A stretch of 64,000 bases of DNA, taken from assembly GCF_024448935.1 (NCBI RefSeq), contig NZ_JAMOIE010000008.1:1-64000 (forward strand), in the 5' to 3' direction. Position 1 is the first letter of the stretch, and each line of letters starts with the position of its first letter. The notes below the pieces were generated by a model that was not told the DNA's origin, searched no databases, and saw only the letters and a list, made by a program, of their open reading frames with translations. Below, piece after piece: positions 9,701-15,285 of this stretch. This DNA comes from Stutzerimonas stutzeri (GTDB lineage: Bacteria > Pseudomonadota > Gammaproteobacteria > Pseudomonadales > Pseudomonadaceae). The translations under genes and the position numbers were made by a program.

Positions 9701-9815
9701 CTCTGGCCACCTGGTCGACTATGCGCGGCATGTGCTTGCTCAACGTGAGCAGCGACTGGATCTTGAAACGGCTGAAGAGCCAGTTGCAGAACCTTCCCGG
9801 CCACGCCTCGGATGA
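3735..9815 (+). CDS. Giant multidomain protein, 2026 aa (large-polyvalent-protein type)
   Basis: Unrecognised as a whole; seen as a string of small modules. Residues 1-85 match the N-terminus of the 1745-residue helicase encoded near 43 kb (LGF, LRF then FPKA). GKQVPFDVVAEYPS (about 180) and GKQIPFHVLVDYPD (about 392) are two copies of a motif common in large polyvalent proteins of phages and plasmids. Residues 415-525 resemble a DUF6908-like domain (PYTDLIIERLP, LTHYLESNGD). At about 650-700 lies a short Gly/Trp module (GRRAAEQGMKCVP, EWMKGWHEIN). About 980-1060 is coiled coil. About 1085-1135 resembles the start of topoisomerase III (AWTNGHVFDLEEPNY). The C-terminal DKDIDHLLGWLARPRG region recurs in such proteins. 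No signal peptide or nuclease motif was found. It is probably cotranscribed with the AbiEi-like gene and ends at a strong terminator. Confidence 0.8.
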   Translation: MPTWIDLSEHDVELNVQQDPEGKSLVLRSLPGGVIPQSVTELGFEKDGALYRRTNLRFTLPEIIRHFPKARSRQMEMSEIFYVPIPSNLEAVSVAAGQNAGVEKAPWQMSSAEWISARRELATPMKVSASSEAGRIGRLSELSYGVAAWRHQRALAGDQEAIAALEEAVTHYDVVMKALSEGKQVPFDVVAEYPSLLDPEPDQSHTIAAAAPERSSVAAFMLPAIKSARKRTGPARVVKAHEVAKFGRRGMVSEYLVVFQDGRFPCSVEALDRKQAIDFAQAERLRLDTAEQPVDTSPAAPHPQDQIQAASIDDAWEPERVGAAAGSSSIEPTEAWLVSQHQFKTVAVTRRASDGTVEVHFRNQAFATDQITPAKALTAAHKQAVRRAFADGKQIPFHVLVDYPDVAYGPGERAARSVSKLLSEAGLAERLMTGFNSYVRLVNPPYTDLIIERLPAESSPRLCLTHYLESNGDRFIDSEMIFEIRPAGHLVLCETAVQNPIRGGELRGLDRSFANIFAQNLLQQGFSSARLEWSDDADESLEDGPENRLYEGMAIVEKLAAELNAEVSPWEESGPSTIGKWRYATLVREDVSVRIAVSQGGVVQVNGDPFTKGERVLHVAAEAVRESLVEAFKFESTSAISSPVQLSPYELGRRAAEQGMKCVPAWDKDLMATLGGNVGDGVPAMREWMKGWHEINAQREVLPRPATTTDAEPADITRSRILLRLPSTAPTRLPLYGINTRYEATRYSLPGDFYAETSFNGYRFFAPAEHYRSADFSRAERDLYAAHKRGDHNAVKSARQLMASEMTEMVAAARATLPQNELTGSTMQAGDRVRFTPANAAKQPVTGVVSKVLENSAGDKGFELIRDAAEAMVEVETCWVADGSLQFLPPADPVEAFQAALAVSRKEVDPKRRVQALIRVLCADRGVVSQGDWVAQLAFSADLPADQAQLVTLMEKHLPSPASFNIAVGLEQFQDIPSEPKRLADAVRRLGDNLRGFKASHLRKTAARIEDLRTIAPENALAIEMLESAATTVHQAESLLVDLEARLAAAKAEEEERNWERFEPFGAQAVTKPLASEIGFTKAWIDKDNGWFRVRNGASVAWTNGHVFDLEEPNYRSFEKNESRRFQNTPLAKRPDISRFLEHETADAMKPVFVYRRMHDDKDAVILARSSGRLVSLDKRYHDYIAVKYPGAVFFVANDWEIDAPNHGSLVHAKLDGQIVAGVMPLRGLDPAYTVDLIQTKILAVTQKGAVDEQDSSEVENLLYEADQRVKGRAMATAMIQVALDEGRWYSAITTHHHQGNHSGRSEPMTCRGDGFTSRFDAVFYAGNRIVLEQRRIARSQDSVTTPRQKAEALKMADWALQQILGEVAVSWNDRTPGQGWYEARREGPEYAELRGSGLSEADALDDLRERIEDSLSQADHYWKSIGSNDAGESLEENTLGIRSIVKDGVRITEPAAALPHGGPGVLQDRPKNFLTNDEAAPSALATSPESGVAQGATHKVGDLLDNATVHVLIRGTAVSLIHRKLSKYDPRRQDGGRDCFWARAFIGGEWRPLGQPWPKKPSQSSLETALAVAASAPAFDSNAFFVQLNEEIRQANLGADSTAEIQPLDQSKFRAQPLDDRSYELRFKDRASPFFILVEYQSPGTYLPNTGGGVTGPKTSLSSACAWAVRELDRLQAHYERRLQEQNKDNPRFEVDATSFMELFPADSDGHQLLDHVLQVYQQKGMQRRIGQGQQQDADLPAELQLNRATDQSVMVRLDDPDCPLSIELRCAVEASGRRPWDALQAIQQAVAALQTETAWSRLKNERGDAGIEMERVAQGYAEFMRAQDPDRHSGIPGRMHREFALALIDKDIDHLLGWLARPRGQNDLSKRYFTQVTGIKLAKTAKEITVAIYGWAGYSPEQASQMEAEKQHRRDAAAQQRAAESHLQHVLAQLDRTHYRYNGNVVTARQFVDDIIAGGFDSLQTKRVGAVDRYRLVNRAEDRLYEISGHLVDYARHVLAQREQRLDLETAEEPVAEPSRPRLG

Positions 9816-9821
9816 CTGTCC

Positions 9822-9856
9822 ACCCGCCCCCCGAGACATCCGGGGGCGGGTTCCTT
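9822..9856 (+). terminator. Rho-independent terminator after the giant gene
   Basis: ACCCGCCCCC (9822-9831) pairs with GGGGGCGGGT (9841-9850) across a 9-base loop, followed by TTCCTTT. The minus-strand gene ending at 9857 lies immediately beyond, so it may work in both directions. Confidence 0.8.
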
Positions 9857-10090
9857 TCAGCTGGTGAGCAAGGGATCTGCGCCCAAGTCAGCGAGGCGTT
9901 TATCGCGGCGTTGCTCTGCGGCCTTTTGCAGGCGGTCAGCCTCCGCCTGGCTCAAAAGTCCAGCATCAGCCAAGGCGTCAATATAGCCCCAGACGTAGGC
10001 CATTTTGACACGCACCTGGATCGGATCTGCTTCATCTGTAATGAGCTTTAGTGCGGCCGCTAATTTGGCCTGCTGCGCTGCGGGGTGCAT
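9857..10090 (-). CDS. Small hypothetical protein, 77 aa
   Basis: Helical 77-residue protein (VRVKMAYVWGYIDALADAG, QAEADRLQKAAEQRRDKRL) without a membrane segment. Its ATG is 2 bases after the stop of the secreted-protein gene at 10093-10596, so the two are probably translationally coupled. No recognised motif; the spacing and coding character are the support. Confidence 0.55.
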   Translation of the reverse strand: MHPAAQQAKLAAALKLITDEADPIQVRVKMAYVWGYIDALADAGLLSQAEADRLQKAAEQRRDKRLADLGADPLLTS

Positions 10091-10092
10091 AG

Positions 10093-10596
10093 TTAGTCAG
10101 CCGCAGCTTTTGGATCGGTCGCGACGATCGTCGCGACGCTCCCATCCGAAAATTTCAGGCTCTCGACCTCCTGCCATTTCAGGTCCCGGATCTCCGTTAC
10201 GCTGACAGAGGAAGTAGCACCTAGGAGTACCTTACACCCAGTGGAGATTTCGACCAGCTGAGGTGACTTTGCAGCGGTCTTACTGATCGATATGAGGGTT
10301 TTCACTCCGCCCGTGCTTCTCTCAATCGGGAACAGCAGGATGTGGACACTGTCGCTTGCTTGAAGATCGAGACTGGCGATAACAGGCGGGTTCTCGCGGC
10401 CTAACTCACACGTCGAGCTGTGCTCATTTTGGGACTGCGATATGGGGGTTGGGGTGCCAACTTCGGTCGTCACGCGACTGTTCACCCCCTCGCCCTGCAC
10501 TGTGAACTCCACCAGCGACGGTTCGGCCCCCACAGAAACTGACGCAGCCATCAAAATCAACCCCATACTTGCTGCTGCTCGCCTCATGAAACTCAT
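10093..10596 (-). CDS. Secreted hypothetical protein
   Basis: Protein of 167 residues with a Sec signal peptide (RRAAASMGLILMAASVSVGA, cleavage expected before EPSLVEF). The mature part is rich in Ser/Thr/Val and predicted beta, with two cysteines (STCEL and STGCKV) that could form a disulphide in the periplasm. Two in-frame ATGs lie four codons apart; the upstream one follows GAGG with 8-base spacing. It heads a two-gene unit with the 77-residue gene. Function unknown. Confidence 0.65.
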   Translation of the reverse strand: MSFMRRAAASMGLILMAASVSVGAEPSLVEFTVQGEGVNSRVTTEVGTPTPISQSQNEHSSTCELGRENPPVIASLDLQASDSVHILLFPIERSTGGVKTLISISKTAAKSPQLVEISTGCKVLLGATSSVSVTEIRDLKWQEVESLKFSDGSVATIVATDPKAAAD

Positions 10597-10646
10597 TTGC
10601 CATACCTCGTGATTGTGATTGCTTTGTAGTGTCTTTTCTGGGGAGC

Positions 10647-10666
10647 AGCCTCGCTATTGCGAGGCT
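10647..10666 (-). terminator. Hairpin at the 3' end of the dndB-like gene
   Basis: AGCCTCGC and GCGAGGCT form an 8-bp stem with a 4-base loop overlapping the stop codon of the dndB-like gene. There is no T run after it on the minus strand, so it may be a weak terminator or a 3'-end stabiliser. Confidence 0.4.
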
Positions 10667-12273
10667 TCAACTCGGGCGTTCACAGCCGCTAAGTCCTCAG
10701 GTAGGGAGAGGCCGGCGATCTTCAGAAGTGTGGCAGCAGTGGACTTCGTACCGTCGGTAGTCTTCTGCATCTTGCCGAGCACCACGCAACGGTTTTCCCA
10801 CATAGCGTCGCCTTTGCTCGTTTCTACAGCAGCAAGGCGCTGCATGGAATGCCACCGGGCGCGGCTCGGATCTATGACTTTCGCATCGCGGTCGATTGGC
10901 GTCAGGTAGGTACCTGCGAACAGCGCTTCCCGACCAAAAATCCCCAGCGCCTCCAAGAACACCGCATGACCAATAACCATGACTTCTCGCACATCAGCCG
11001 CGGGAATCCCGCCACTGATCATGTGGGCCCATTGAGGCAGATGTTTTCCGCACTCCTCCAGGAATTGACGAACCAATCCCTCGATCCCATGCAGGCGTGT
11101 TTCGTCGACCAGGCCGATGGTTCGCTCGCTGACACCGGTGAGCAGGGTAACGAACTTTTTGAACGCCACCAGGCTCCATAGCTTGTACGAACGCTGCCCA
11201 GGCGTCGCGTTCTCGAAGTCGATGCGTTTTTTGATGTTGGGCATGCCGTTGAGCAGTTTCTGGATCCAGGCGTTGTAGGGATTTCGGTGGTCGTACAGCG
11301 CGTTGATGGCAGACGATGGTTTGACCGCCTTGCTGTTGATGTCAGCGAAGATCTGCTGCGAGCGTTTTAGGCCCTGGTCGAAATGAATTTGTACCGGCGC
11401 CGTCTCGTTCTGCAACGTGGTGTCGCCCTTGAGAGCCAGTTCGATCGCGTAGCGCCGATGCTGGCCATCGTTGATCAACATGGTCGCGCTCATCGGGATG
11501 TGGAGCATGCCGAGTTGAGGAATCCCCTCGAACGGTTCGAAGGCCATGGCGATGTCGACGCTGGCAGTCAACGCCGGCAGGACGTACTCGTCGCGGTTGG
11601 CCAGCATGTATTCGCTGATGTCCTCTGCCCGCTTCTTGTTGAGGGCACGCTGTGCCCTCAGCTCCGCCGGCACCGCCTCTTCTTCGTCAAAGACGAATAG
11701 TTTCGCCAATATCGGATAGGGAATCTGGGCCAAGTAGAACTCGCCACGTGCCTGCACGCCGCGGACTGCAGGCACGGAGAAACATGGCTCGTTGCGGATC
11801 ATATCGATGGCCTTTTGCGCCTCGTACCCGCGTGCCCGCAAATGCGCAGCCTCCTGCTGCTGGAGCACATGTTCCTGGTGCTCCTCGCGAACTTCCTGCT
11901 CGTAGCGCTCGCGCAGCTCGTCCAGGGTGAGGCCTTCCTGCTGCAGGTAGAAACCCGCATCATCGGCCAGCCGGTCCGGCTTGCCCGTGAGTTCCATCGA
12001 AAGAATCGCTGCCATCAGCCGCTTGCAAAAGGCCCGACGCTGCTCGCGGTCGTAGTCCTCGATCAGCTGCTCAACGATATCGCCCTTGCGAAGCGCGTTT
12101 TCCGAATGTACTGCGATGAACGCGCTCTCACTGTGGATAGCGCGCTTGCGCTTGTTCAACTTGTCCCGGGCGCTCATGGCAGCGACCATGTCGCGGTGGA
12201 CTGACACGACCTCTCCCCGCGAAATGGATTTGTCTAGAAAGCAGGCTTCGCGAGCGATAACAACGTCGTACAT
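10654..12273 (-). CDS. DndB-like DGQHR-domain protein
   Basis: Protein of 539 residues with the DGQHR family signature (NDGQHRRYAIELAL near residue 262) and the associated FADINSKAVKPSSA and YDHRNPYNAW segments. DGQHR proteins include DndB, the regulator of DNA phosphorothioation islands. No dndA, dndC, dndD or dndE is nearby, so this is an orphan. The first 230 residues form an extra helical, charged region (EQVREEH-type repeats). Its ATG follows GGAGG at 5-base spacing. Two ATTGAAC-type palindromes lie 37 and 71 bases upstream, pointing to repression by a plasmid regulator. Possible roles are DNA-modification-linked control or an accessory defence factor; the substrate is unknown. Confidence 0.75.
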   Translation of the reverse strand: MYDVVIAREACFLDKSISRGEVVSVHRDMVAAMSARDKLNKRKRAIHSESAFIAVHSENALRKGDIVEQLIEDYDREQRRAFCKRLMAAILSMELTGKPDRLADDAGFYLQQEGLTLDELRERYEQEVREEHQEHVLQQQEAAHLRARGYEAQKAIDMIRNEPCFSVPAVRGVQARGEFYLAQIPYPILAKLFVFDEEEAVPAELRAQRALNKKRAEDISEYMLANRDEYVLPALTASVDIAMAFEPFEGIPQLGMLHIPMSATMLINDGQHRRYAIELALKGDTTLQNETAPVQIHFDQGLKRSQQIFADINSKAVKPSSAINALYDHRNPYNAWIQKLLNGMPNIKKRIDFENATPGQRSYKLWSLVAFKKFVTLLTGVSERTIGLVDETRLHGIEGLVRQFLEECGKHLPQWAHMISGGIPAADVREVMVIGHAVFLEALGIFGREALFAGTYLTPIDRDAKVIDPSRARWHSMQRLAAVETSKGDAMWENRCVVLGKMQKTTDGTKSTAATLLKIAGLSLPEDLAAVNARVEASQ

Positions 12274-12309
12274 GAGGACCTCCAGCGAGAATGAATTCGA
12301 CGGAGGAAT

Positions 12310-12327
12310 ATTGAACCCCGGTTCAAT
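12310..12327. promoter_or_regulatory. ATTGAAC-N4-GTTCAAT operator, site 1
   Basis: Perfect 7-bp inverted repeat around CCCG, 37 bases upstream of the dndB-like start. Related sites occur at 12344, 12953 and 46698, each at a promoter position. Confidence 0.65.
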
Positions 12328-12339
12328 CTATAGCAAGTG

Positions 12340-12540
12340 CTATTTTGAACTGGACTTCAATTTTTTAACGGTCGGGAGACCCCGAACGGCATCATCCCAG
12401 TGCGCTTCCCGATCGGGATCATTGCCGAGCTTACTGATCCAGGCAGGCGACAACGACCAGCGCTCGGCGAGCGCTAGCCCAGTCCATCCCTTGCGGCGAT
12501 ACTCGCTCTTGAACTGCTCGGGAGTCATTCTGTCAGCCAT
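12340..12540 (-). CDS. Small helix-turn-helix DNA-binding protein
   Basis: Protein of 66 residues; the core GLALAERWSLSPAWISKL reads as a helix-turn-helix, followed by WDDAVRGLPTVKKL, a tail common in small regulators of conjugative elements. ATG 12540 follows GGAAGGGG at 5-base spacing and is preferred over a TTG 24 bases upstream. It lies just after the 117-residue gene, and ATTGAAC-type palindromes occur upstream of that gene and at the 3' end of this one, before the dndB-like gene. It is therefore the leading candidate for the protein that binds these operators, in which case it would autoregulate. Confidence 0.7.
   Translation of the reverse strand: MADRMTPEQFKSEYRRKGWTGLALAERWSLSPAWISKLGNDPDREAHWDDAVRGLPTVKKLKSSSK
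12344..12361. promoter_or_regulatory. Imperfect ATTGAAC-type operator, site 2
   Basis: TTTGAAC and CTTCAAT half-sites around TGGA, one arm degenerate. It sits in the last codons of the HTH gene, 34 bases from site 1, upstream of the dndB-like gene; the pair could bind a tetramer cooperatively. Confidence 0.45.
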
Positions 12541-12560
12541 AAGAGCCCCTTCCGCCTGAG

Positions 12561-12911
12561 TCAATCATTGAGCTCGACAACGGCAACGCCAGTACCGACC
12601 ACCGCCTGGAAAGCAGCAGCATCCAGCGCTTGGTATTCGCCGCGGTGCAGGTGGACACGAATCACCGGGTCAGCTCCGCCAGAAGAGATCAACGCCAACG
12701 AACGCTCTAGCAATTCGCGCAGTTGCTCGGTCGGTCCGCCCTCAGGACCTGCAAGACGGGTATAGAACACTGCAGTGTTCTCAACGGTCGGTTTCGCCTT
12801 CTCGGCCAGTAGCGGACACCAGGTGTCCGGCCCCATGATCTGAATGCCGGCCTGATGGAAAACGCCCGATGCGGTTTCCAGGGTGAACTCATGAGTCGCT
12901 CCATACTGCAT
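12561..12911 (-). CDS. Hypothetical protein
   Basis: Protein of 116 residues (MQYGATHEF at the start, VVGTGVAVVELND at the end), predicted soluble alpha/beta. The chosen ATG 12911 follows GGAG at 6-base spacing; an upstream ATG at 12941 lacks a ribosome site. It heads a two-gene operon with the small HTH gene, 20 bases apart, and an ATTGAAC-type operator lies 42 bases before its start. No family recognised; the HTH neighbour suggests it belongs to the regulated set. Confidence 0.6.
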   Translation of the reverse strand: MQYGATHEFTLETASGVFHQAGIQIMGPDTWCPLLAEKAKPTVENTAVFYTRLAGPEGGPTEQLRELLERSLALISSGGADPVIRVHLHRGEYQALDAAAFQAVVGTGVAVVELND

Positions 12912-12952
12912 AGTCTTCTCCAGTCTTTTGAACATCGCCATGGGGCCAACAG

Positions 12953-12970
12953 TTTGAACTGAGGTTCAAT
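12953..12970. promoter_or_regulatory. ATTGAAC-type operator, site 3
   Basis: TTTGAAC and GTTCAAT around TGAG, 42 bases upstream of the 116-residue gene and overlapping the 3' end of the SprT-like gene. Same spacing to a start codon as sites 1 and 4. Confidence 0.65.
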
Positions 12971-13874
12971 CAGCAGCAAGAGCTTCCTGGGTAGAGTCTG
13001 CAGACAGCTCCAGGACAACCAAGCGCTCCTCGCATTCCTCACAAATAACTTTCAACCCTGGCTTGCCCCACATGTTTAGCCGGCAGCCTGGGCAGGAATA
13101 TTTCAGCCTGTTGCTCCTGTCACCTGGTTGCCTCACTGACACATCGAGACTCGCCACTGCTGCTGGGGCCTGATAGGCCAGGGCGATAGCCGGATCCAGC
13201 TCGTCAGCTATTTCGTCTACGCCGGCGTCCAAATCATCGTCCCCCTGGTAGTCCTGACTTGCCGGAGGCATCAGCGATGCTGGCATAAGCGACATCGGAC
13301 GCGATGGTCCCCTCACGTCGACCGGGAATCGGTCCATCCACGAGATGGCGAACCCTCTTTTCAGCAACTCCCGGGTTGCGACATCGAACCGACCGCCAGG
13401 TATGACGTAGTCGTTCATCGACTGCCCTACCCTCTTGCCGCCAGGCTTGCCCGTGTCGGAGGGCATCAAGCCCAGAGCCTCCATTTTGTTGGCCCACTCT
13501 GTGTTGTGGTAGCAGGCTCGACTTGGCTTTCCAAAATGGTATTGCCAGAGGTGCACCATTTCATGCACTAGCGTCTGTAGGATCTCGACCAGGGGAATCA
13601 CTGCGAAGTAGTCGGGATTCATCGCAATCTCATCCGCCTTGATCCCATCGCGGCGAATGAAACGGGCCTGAGAGAAATACCCCATGGTCCGCTTTTCGCG
13701 CTGATATGTGATCAAGCACGCCGGCAGCCGCTCCTGGCTCGCGAACAAATGGTCATTGTAGAAATCGTAGGCAGCCTGCAGCTCTGCATAGGCTTCCTCG
13801 GTCGGCCGTCTGTGGCTCACCAGCACCCCCGCTGCTTGCAAGTCTGTAATGTGCAATACAGAAAAAACATTCAA
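12966..13874 (-). CDS. SprT-like zinc metalloprotease domain protein
   Basis: Protein of up to 302 residues with a SprT-like core: YDFYNDHLF near residue 37, the zinc-protease motif LVHEMVHLWQYHFGK (HExxH near 102), and a C-terminal zinc ribbon, CPGCRLNMWGKPGLKVICEE with two Cys pairs. SprT/Spartan-type proteins act on DNA-protein crosslinks or other DNA-bound proteins. The ATG at 13874 lies between two copies of a palindromic operator, so translation may really begin at GTG 13820, downstream of both. The gene precedes the operon for the 116-residue and HTH proteins. A role in clearing proteins from plasmid DNA is inference. Confidence 0.75.
   Translation of the reverse strand: MNVFSVLHITDLQAAGVLVSHRRPTEEAYAELQAAYDFYNDHLFASQERLPACLITYQREKRTMGYFSQARFIRRDGIKADEIAMNPDYFAVIPLVEILQTLVHEMVHLWQYHFGKPSRACYHNTEWANKMEALGLMPSDTGKPGGKRVGQSMNDYVIPGGRFDVATRELLKRGFAISWMDRFPVDVRGPSRPMSLMPASLMPPASQDYQGDDDLDAGVDEIADELDPAIALAYQAPAAVASLDVSVRQPGDRSNRLKYSCPGCRLNMWGKPGLKVICEECEERLVVLELSADSTQEALAAD
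13843..13862. promoter_or_regulatory. Operator copy 1 upstream of or within the SprT-like gene start
   Basis: TCTGTAATGTGCAATACAGA, one base from the perfect palindrome at 13878. Its centre is 35 bp (about 3.3 helical turns) from the second copy. Confidence 0.6.
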
Positions 13875-13877
13875 GTC

Positions 13878-13897
13878 TCTGTATTGTGCAATACAGA
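13878..13897. promoter_or_regulatory. Operator copy 2, perfect 20-bp palindrome
   Basis: TCTGTATTGTGCAATACAGA is its own reverse complement. It lies between HU and the SprT-like gene and most likely controls the latter. Confidence 0.7.
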
Positions 13898-13913
13898 AAC
13901 CACGCCTGAAACA

Positions 13914-13929
13914 AGGCCCCGAAGGGCCT
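13914..13929 (-). terminator. Terminator after the HU gene
   Basis: AGGCCC and GGGCCT with a 4-base loop, then TTGTTTC on the minus strand, 14 bases past the HU stop codon. Confidence 0.6.
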
Positions 13930-13942
13930 GGCTCTACATCTA

Positions 13943-14221
13943 TTACTGAGCGTTCACTGCACGCTTCAGCGGTTCCCCCGGGGTGAATCTCACCGCCTTC
14001 CTGGCTGCCACAGTCACAGGCTCACCAGTATTCGGGTTGCGTCCGTTTCGCGCAGCACGGTCGACAACGCTGAACACGCCGAAACCGACCAGGGAAATAC
14101 TCCCTTGACTGACCAGCGCACTCTGTATACCAGAAAGCACGGTATTCACGATTTCCGATGCTTCTGCCTTGGTTAACCCGTGTTTCTCGGCGACAAGCCC
14201 AACAAGCACAGCCTTGCTCAT
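13943..14221 (-). CDS. HU-family nucleoid protein
   Basis: Histone-like HU/IHF protein of 92 residues. It has the full family pattern: SKAVLVGLVAEKHGLTKAEA helices, VGFGVFSVVDRAARNGRNP with the DNA-intercalating arm NPNTGEPV, and the closing RFTPGEPLKRAVN. It bends and compacts DNA and often assists iteron-origin opening and recombination. The start has an AGGAG-like ribosome site. It stands as a single gene with its own terminator. Confidence 0.95.
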   Translation of the reverse strand: MSKAVLVGLVAEKHGLTKAEASEIVNTVLSGIQSALVSQGSISLVGFGVFSVVDRAARNGRNPNTGEPVTVAARKAVRFTPGEPLKRAVNAQ

Positions 14222-14286
14222 CCTCCGCTCCTTTGTTCGTCCTGGCTCAGTTCCAACGGAAAACGCCTCACAGCCGCGGCCAACAC

Positions 14287-14616
14287 TCAGGAAGTCGCGC
14301 TTTCCGTGATTCCAAGCAGCTTGTTGATGTCTGCTGGCCTACAGCCAGCATACTCTAGAAGTTGATCTATTGCAGGGTACCTCTCGCCCTTTTCGGCTTG
14401 GTAGCGCTGAATTGTGGCATCCAGCACGAGCATTGCTGCAGATATCGCCAGTGACTGCTGCCGCTGCTTACCCGGCGCTCGCGCAGGAATTTTCAGCGTT
14501 ACCTGGCATTTCTCGAAATCGAGAGCCGCATCGCCTACGAGGACGCAGGAAATCTTCAAGTTGTCTTCACCCACGTCAAAACCTCCGCGCACTATGACAA
14601 TACGCATTAAAACCAT
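14287..14616 (-). CDS. Hypothetical protein
   Basis: Protein of 109 residues. The first half is beta-rich (MRIVIVRGGFDV, LKISCVLVGDAALDFEKCQ) and the second half helical, ending LLEYAGCRPADINKLLGITE. The start follows GGTGGA. Its first codons contain ATGCGTATTGTC, a sequence that recurs in two other promoter regions, but here it is coding. No family recognised. It is transcribed divergently from the rdgC operon. Confidence 0.55.
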   Translation of the reverse strand: MVLMRIVIVRGGFDVGEDNLKISCVLVGDAALDFEKCQVTLKIPARAPGKQRQQSLAISAAMLVLDATIQRYQAEKGERYPAIDQLLEYAGCRPADINKLLGITESATS

Positions 14617-14712
14617 TTTTCCACCAAACCGCCACTCTACTTCTCTCCCTCATCACTGAAAGCTGCCTGCGCGATACCTCGCCAATGACCGCTGAAACGG
14701 CCTCAGGCCGCC

Positions 14713-14751
14713 CTAGACATGGTGTAAATATGTTATTTACACCATGTCTAG
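14713..14751. promoter_or_regulatory. 39-bp perfect palindrome
   Basis: Two 18-bp arms (CTAGACATGGTGTAAATA and its complement) separated by TGT. It ends 4 bases before a TATAAT hexamer (14756-14761). It lies in the 376-base gap between the 109-residue gene and the rdgC operon. A strong operator for a dimeric or tetrameric repressor, or a cruciform, is likely. Confidence 0.7.
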
Positions 14752-14755
14752 CAGT

Positions 14756-14992
14756 TATAATACAACGAAAGCTGACAGATGCCCGCCCATTCGCTCAAAT
14801 CAGGCGCGGATAGTCTAACGATAGTCAAGGCATGGCCAGGTGATTGGCTCACGTTGAAGCGTTACCGGTGATCGGAGCAGGAAATCCCTGCTTCGGTAGA
14901 AATCAGCCGATTTTCTAAATTTCCTTGCATCGTTGTTATTTTTGCGTATTGTCTGCGATTATAGCACAACGAAAGTCAAAAGGAGATCACGC
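14756..14992 (+). promoter_or_regulatory. Tandem promoter region of the rdgC operon
   Basis: Holds two similar elements: TATAAT then ACAACGAAAG (14756-14771) and TATAGC then ACAACGAAAGTCAAAA (14960-14981). The second is preceded by TTTTTGCGTATTGTC and lies 12 bases before the first ATG. Between them about 185 bases are without an evident gene and could be a leader RNA if the first promoter is used. The second element matches one upstream of traM. Confidence 0.5.
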
Positions 14993-15277
14993 ATGAAGCT
15001 TTCGCAGCTCGCCGGGCTCTGGTCGAAGGACAGGGGGTTTATCCAGTTCTTGAACGAAGAATCTGCTTTCCGCTCGGAAAGCTCGCCATTTGGTCTGGCC
15101 AGCGGTGATCGGGATCCCGCTGACCTGATCCGTGCCAAATGCTCGATTTCTTCCCGCCGGGACCTGGACACCGACAAGGCAGCTGCTGCGATCTTCAATC
15201 GCGAATTTCGTCACCCGTACATGGCTTGGGCTGCAAAAACCAGTCGGACTCAGCAAGCCATCCGCACAACGTTCTAG
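14993..15277 (+). CDS. Small hypothetical protein heading the rdgC operon
   Basis: Protein of 94 residues ([20 protein letters not shown], ending [11 protein letters not shown]), basic and probably soluble. AGGAG sits 8 bases before ATG 14993. The gene ends 8 bases before rdgC, so it is the first gene of the operon. [18 protein letters not shown] is similar in feel to the conserved region of small plasmid proteins, but I do not recognise a family. Confidence 0.65.
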   Translation: MKLSQLAGLWSKDRGFIQFLNEESAFRSESSPFGLASGDRDPADLIRAKCSISSRRDLDTDKAAAAIFNREFRHPYMAWAAKTSRTQQAIRTTF

Positions 15278-15285
15278 GAGCTGTC

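Noticed and set aside
3094-9815. A complete AbiE toxin-antitoxin pair
   Set aside because: No nucleotidyltransferase (AbiEii) signature was found in the giant protein.
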